A DNA stretch of 8,724 bases from Candidatus Pullichristensenella stercoripullorum (GTDB taxonomy: Bacteria; Bacillota; Clostridia; Christensenellales; Aristaeellaceae). The position numbers and the translations under genes were made by a program. The notes under the pieces are model-generated. The model saw only the letters and a program-made list of their open reading frames with translations, searched no databases and was not told the origin of the DNA. Where the stretch lies: positions 1 through 8,724 of the forward strand of contig DVGE01000166.1 of assembly GCA_018712885.1 (NCBI GenBank). The letters are read 5' to 3'. Every line of letters begins with the position of its first letter. The first letter of the stretch is position 1. Of the stretch, positions 5,743 through 8,724 are shown piece by piece.

Positions 5743-5809
5743 ATTGTCATGTGGCGCCGCGGCTTCCCTTACGCGCGCATGATGGATGAATTGGAAAGGG
5801 GAAAGGCAA

Positions 5810-7318
5810 ATGGAAAACGGAGTTGTCTTGTCCATGCGCCAGATCTGCAAGTCCTTCCCGGGCGTGAAAGCGCTGCAGAACGTGGACTTTACCCTGCGCA
5901 AGGGCGAGATCCACGCGCTGATGGGCGAGAACGGCGCGGGAAAGTCGACGCTGATCAAGGTGCTCACGGGCGTGTATTCCCGCGACGCCGGCACTGTCAA
6001 CATCGAAGGCGTGGAGGGCGACGTGGCCATCCGCTCGCCGCAGGACGCGCAGGCTGTCGGCATCAGCACAGTGTATCAGGAGATCACCCTCTGCCCGAAC
6101 CTCACCGTGGCAGAGAACATATTCATTGCCCGCGACAAGGGCCCGTTCATCAATTGGAGAGCGCGCGAAAAGCGCGCCGATGAGATCTTGCAGAGCCTCG
6201 GCATCCCCGCGCGCGCCAAGCAGCAGCTGGGCAACTGCTCCCTGGCCGTGCAGCAGATGATCGCCATCGCCCGCGCCGTGGACATGGACTGCAAGGTGCT
6301 CATCCTCGACGAGCCGACCTCGTCGCTGGATGAAAAGGAAGTTGAGATGCTTTTCGGCCTCATGCGCGACTTGAAGGCGCGCGGCGTGGGCATCGTCTTC
6401 GTCACCCACTTCCTCGAGCAGGTCTACGCCGTCTGCGACCGCATCACCGTGCTGCGCAACGGCCAGCTGGTGGGCGAATACCCCATCCAGGAGCTGCCGC
6501 AGGTCGAGCTGGTCACGAAGATGATGGGCAAGGAGCTGGACGACCTCTCCGGCATGGAGAAGAAGCCCTATCAGCCCCAGCCCGACGCCGTGCCGGTCTA
6601 CGAGGCCGAGGGCCTTTCCAGCGCCGCGGGCGTGCGCCCCTACGATTTCCGCATCGAAAAGGGCGAGGTCAACGGCTTCACCGGTCTGCTCGGCTCCGGC
6701 CGCAGCGAGAGCGTGCGCGCCATCTTCGGCGCCGACCACGTCACCGGCGGCAAGGTCAAGGTCAATGGCAAGTCCGTGAAGATCACCAAGCCCATCGACG
6801 CCATGAAGAACGGCATTGGCTATCTGCCCGAGGACCGCAAGTACGACGGCATCATCGCCGACCTCTCCGTGCGCGAGAACATCATCCTCGCCCTGCAGGT
6901 GCTGAAGGGCTTCTTCAAGCCTATCTCCCGCGCTGACGCCGAGAAGTTCGCCGATGAGTACATCAAGGCGCTGGAGATCAAGACCGCGTCCTCGGATACG
7001 CCCATCAAGTCCCTTTCGGGCGGCAACCAGCAGAAGGTCATCCTGGCCCGCTGGCTGCTGACGCACCCGCAGTACCTCATCCTCGACGAGCCGACCCGCG
7101 GCATCGACGTCGGCACGAAGACGGAGATCCAGAAGCTGGTCCTCAAGCTGGCGGAGGAAGGCGTGAGCGTCACCTTCATCTCTTCGGAGATCGAGGAGAT
7201 GCTGCGCACCTGCTCGCGGCTGATCGTCATGCGCGACCGTCACATCGTCGGCGAGCTGACCGGCGGCGAACTCACGCAGGAAAACGTCATGCGCACCATT
7301 GCTGGAGGTGGCAACTGA
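5810..7318 (+). CDS. ytfR: Sugar ABC transporter ATP-binding protein, YtfR-like (two ATPase domains)
   Basis: A 502-aa cytoplasmic protein with two fused nucleotide-binding domains, the normal size for the RbsA/MglA/YtfR class (YtfR about 500). Domain 1 has Walker A GENGAGKST (39-47), a Q-loop in VYQEITLCPN, a degenerate signature (CSLAVQQMIAIARA), Walker B with DE at 167-168, and the H-loop in FVTHFLEQVYAVCDRITVLRNG. Domain 2 has the degenerate P-loop GLLGSGRSES (292-301), PEDRKYDGII, a full signature LSGGNQQK from 402, Walker B with DE at 426-427, and SSE in place of the H-loop. These asymmetries are usual in this class, and the wording around both Walker B motifs resembles E. coli YtfR closely. 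I chose ATG 5810, which has a purine-rich site (AAAGGGGAAAGG, 5795-5806, 3 bp upstream), over the in-frame ATG at 5786, which has none. The next gene begins one base after the stop. Confidence 0.95.
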   Translation: MENGVVLSMRQICKSFPGVKALQNVDFTLRKGEIHALMGENGAGKSTLIKVLTGVYSRDAGTVNIEGVEGDVAIRSPQDAQAVGISTVYQEITLCPNLTVAENIFIARDKGPFINWRAREKRADEILQSLGIPARAKQQLGNCSLAVQQMIAIARAVDMDCKVLILDEPTSSLDEKEVEMLFGLMRDLKARGVGIVFVTHFLEQVYAVCDRITVLRNGQLVGEYPIQELPQVELVTKMMGKELDDLSGMEKKPYQPQPDAVPVYEAEGLSSAAGVRPYDFRIEKGEVNGFTGLLGSGRSESVRAIFGADHVTGGKVKVNGKSVKITKPIDAMKNGIGYLPEDRKYDGIIADLSVRENIILALQVLKGFFKPISRADAEKFADEYIKALEIKTASSDTPIKSLSGGNQQKVILARWLLTHPQYLILDEPTRGIDVGTKTEIQKLVLKLAEEGVSVTFISSEIEEMLRTCSRLIVMRDRHIVGELTGGELTQENVMRTIAGGGN

Positions 7319-7319
7319 T

Positions 7320-8405
7320 ATGAAGAAAGAAGCAAATGCTCCGGTCAGGCGCAAAAGCGGGCTCGCCCAGCTTCTCGTGCCGTTGATCGCTATCGCGGTC
7401 CTGGTGCTCTTCAACCTTATCCGCGATCCCTCGTTCTTCTCGGTGGCGATCTCCACCAACAACAGCGGCAACACCGTTCTGACGGGTAACCTCGTCAGCA
7501 TCCTCAACGGCGCTTCCGAGCTGGCCATCCTCTCCATGGGCATGACGCTGGTCACGGCGGCCTGCGGCGGCCAGGACATCAGCGTCGGCGCGCTGGCGGC
7601 CATCGCCGGCAGCGTCTACGTGAAGATCATCGCCGGCGCGGGCGCTGCCGCCAGCGGCTGGATCGTGCTGCTCGCTTTCCTGGCCTGCGTGCTGGTGGCC
7701 ATGCTCTTCGGCGCCTTCAACGGCACATTGGTCGCCGTGTTCAAGATCCAGCCGATGATCGCCACATTGATCCTCTACACCTGCGGCCGCTCCATCGCCT
7801 ACTGGATCAACGGCGGCGCCACGCCGACGATCTCCAACGGCGTGGTCAGCGCCATCGGCAGCTTCATCCCCGGCATCCCGGTGCCGACGCCGATCTTCAT
7901 CGTGATCATTTGCGGCATCATCTTTGCGCTGCTCTTCCGCTTCACCACGCTGAGCCTGATGACGCAGGCGGTGGGCATCAACCAGCGCGCCGCCCGTCTC
8001 AACGGCATCAACTCCACGGGCGTGAAGCTGCTCACGTTCGTCATCCTCGGCGCCTGCTGCGCCGTCTCGGGCACCATCGCCGTGGGACGCATGGGCCTGA
8101 TCAACCATGAGACCGTGCTCAGCGAGATCGAGATGGACGCCATCCTCGCCGTGGCCATCGGCGGCAACGCTCTGGGCGGCGGCCGCTTCAAGCTCTCCGG
8201 TTCCGTGCTCGGCGCTTACGCGATCCAGGCCCTGACCACCACGCTCTACGCCATGAAGGTGCCCTCCACGGACATCAAGGCGTATAAGGCCATCGTCATC
8301 ATCCTCCTGGTGGCGCTCTCCTCGCCGGTGGTCAAGCAGGCCATGTCCCGCCTGTGGGCGCGTATTCGCCGCGGCAAGTCCGTCGTCGGAAAGGAGGCTG
8401 CGTGA
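7320..8405 (+). CDS. ytfT: Sugar ABC transporter permease, YtfT-like
   Basis: A 361-aa membrane protein of the BPD_transp_2 family (ribose/galactose/furanose importers), with about 8-10 membrane segments. Recognisable pieces are ASELAILSMGMTLVTAACGG leading to GGQDISVG (83-90), FGAFNGTLVAVFKIQPMIAT (KIQP from 142), AVGINQRAARLNGIN, and EMDAILAVAIGGNALGGGRF near the C-terminal third. KIQPxxATLIL and DAILAVxIGG match E. coli YtfT as I remember it. The family's usual GGIDLSVG reads GGQDISVG here. The ATG at 7320 follows the ATPase stop by one base, with GGAGGTGG (7304-7311) inside the end of the ATPase gene; an in-frame TTG at 7299 is a less likely start because it lies upstream of that site. 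It should form a heterodimer with the second permease that follows. Confidence 0.93.
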   Translation: MKKEANAPVRRKSGLAQLLVPLIAIAVLVLFNLIRDPSFFSVAISTNNSGNTVLTGNLVSILNGASELAILSMGMTLVTAACGGQDISVGALAAIAGSVYVKIIAGAGAAASGWIVLLAFLACVLVAMLFGAFNGTLVAVFKIQPMIATLILYTCGRSIAYWINGGATPTISNGVVSAIGSFIPGIPVPTPIFIVIICGIIFALLFRFTTLSLMTQAVGINQRAARLNGINSTGVKLLTFVILGACCAVSGTIAVGRMGLINHETVLSEIEMDAILAVAIGGNALGGGRFKLSGSVLGAYAIQALTTTLYAMKVPSTDIKAYKAIVIILLVALSSPVVKQAMSRLWARIRRGKSVVGKEAA

Positions 8406-8406
8406 T

Positions 8407-8724
8407 ATGCAGAACACGAACCGCACACGTCGCCGTGAACCCATGAGCGATACGCAGCTTTTGCTGACGATCACCATTTGCATCTTCTTTGGTCTCTACA
8501 TACTGGCCATGGCCGTCTGGGGCGGCGGCTTCCTGCGGGCGCAGCAGGTGTTCGACATGCTCAACAACAACGCCGCGCTCATCATCGTCGCCTGCTCTTT
8601 GACCATCGTCATGATCTGCGGCGGCATCGACATTTCCGTCGGCGGCGTCATCTCCCTGGTCGTCATGGCCTGCGTGGTCTTCCTGGAATCGACGGGCAAC
8701 CTCTTTGTCACCATTCTGCTGGCG
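8407..8724 (+). CDS. yjfF: Second sugar ABC transporter permease, YjfF-like, N-terminal part
   Basis: The frame opens at ATG 8407, one base after the YtfT-like stop, with AAGGAGG (8391-8397) 9 bp upstream, and runs open to the window end (106 codons seen; the family is about 330 aa). After a short basic N-terminus (NRTRRRE) there is a first membrane segment at about residues 18-38, a loop with a LNNNAALIIVACSLTIVMI segment, and the family motif GGIDISVG at 72-79, leading into another hydrophobic segment. This is the BPD_transp_2 family, and position after SBP-ATPase-YtfT points to the YjfF partner. It retains the usual isoleucine in GGIDISVG, in contrast to GGQDISVG in the first permease. Confidence 0.88.
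   Translation, partial: MQNTNRTRRREPMSDTQLLLTITICIFFGLYILAMAVWGGGFLRAQQVFDMLNNNAALIIVACSLTIVMICGGIDISVGGVISLVVMACVVFLESTGNLFVTILLA

Noticed and set aside
5744..5772. Internal promoter for the ATPase gene (TTGTCA at 5744-5749)
   Set aside because: The -35-like box is good, but the sequence 16-18 bp downstream (around CCTTAC) has no resemblance to a -10 box.
5704..6183. Possible gene in the spacer before the ATPase gene
   Set aside because: No ribosome binding site, it overlaps the ATPase N-terminus out of frame, and the translation is Arg/Gly/His-rich with no recognisable domain. The spacer is better explained by its hairpins.

Overview
The window is GC-rich, with a strong third-position G/C bias, and every supported gene lies on the + strand. 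Protein family content, strong AGGAGG-type ribosome binding sites and tight operon packing suggest a GC-rich anaerobic Bacillota (Clostridia; a Christensenellales-like gut or rumen lineage is plausible). That placement is inference: there is no rRNA or other phylogenetic marker here. I see no mobile element, CRISPR array, tRNA or rRNA. Both window ends cut through genes.

Region 1 (1-2720) looks like one transcription unit: the 3' end of a NAGPA-type phosphodiester glycosidase gene, a 106-aa membrane protein resembling DUF3021, a fused GT2 glycosyltransferase/GtrA membrane protein (start and stop overlapping by 4 bp), and a protein of the L-2-amino-thiazoline-4-carboxylate hydrolase family. 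It ends in a perfect 13-bp stem followed by a T-rich stretch. The first three genes suggest lipid-linked sugar transfer and envelope glycan turnover. The role of the fourth there is unclear.

Region 2 (2728-4380) is a single-gene unit. A very good sigma-70/SigA promoter (TTGACA, 17 bp, TAATAT) and a roughly 90-nt structured leader precede a 470-aa MATE-family efflux transporter, followed by its own intrinsic terminator.

Region 3 (4381-8724) is a sugar ABC importer operon that matches E. coli YtfQ-YtfR-YtfT-YjfF (galactofuranose importer) in gene order and motifs: substrate-binding protein, duplicated ATPase, first permease, and the start of the second permease at the window edge. The gap before the operon holds dyads and a 10-bp tandem repeat that could be operator sites. 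The 200-bp gap between the binding-protein gene and the ATPase gene is full of stem-loops, as expected where the binding protein must be made in excess over the membrane parts.

Most of the window is well-known families in ordinary arrangements. The points most worth a second look are the structured 5610-5742 spacer with two competing hairpins, the non-lipoprotein signal peptide on the sugar-binding protein, the untested substrate of the importer, and the small membrane protein coupled to the GT2-GtrA fusion. I found no convincing undescribed system.
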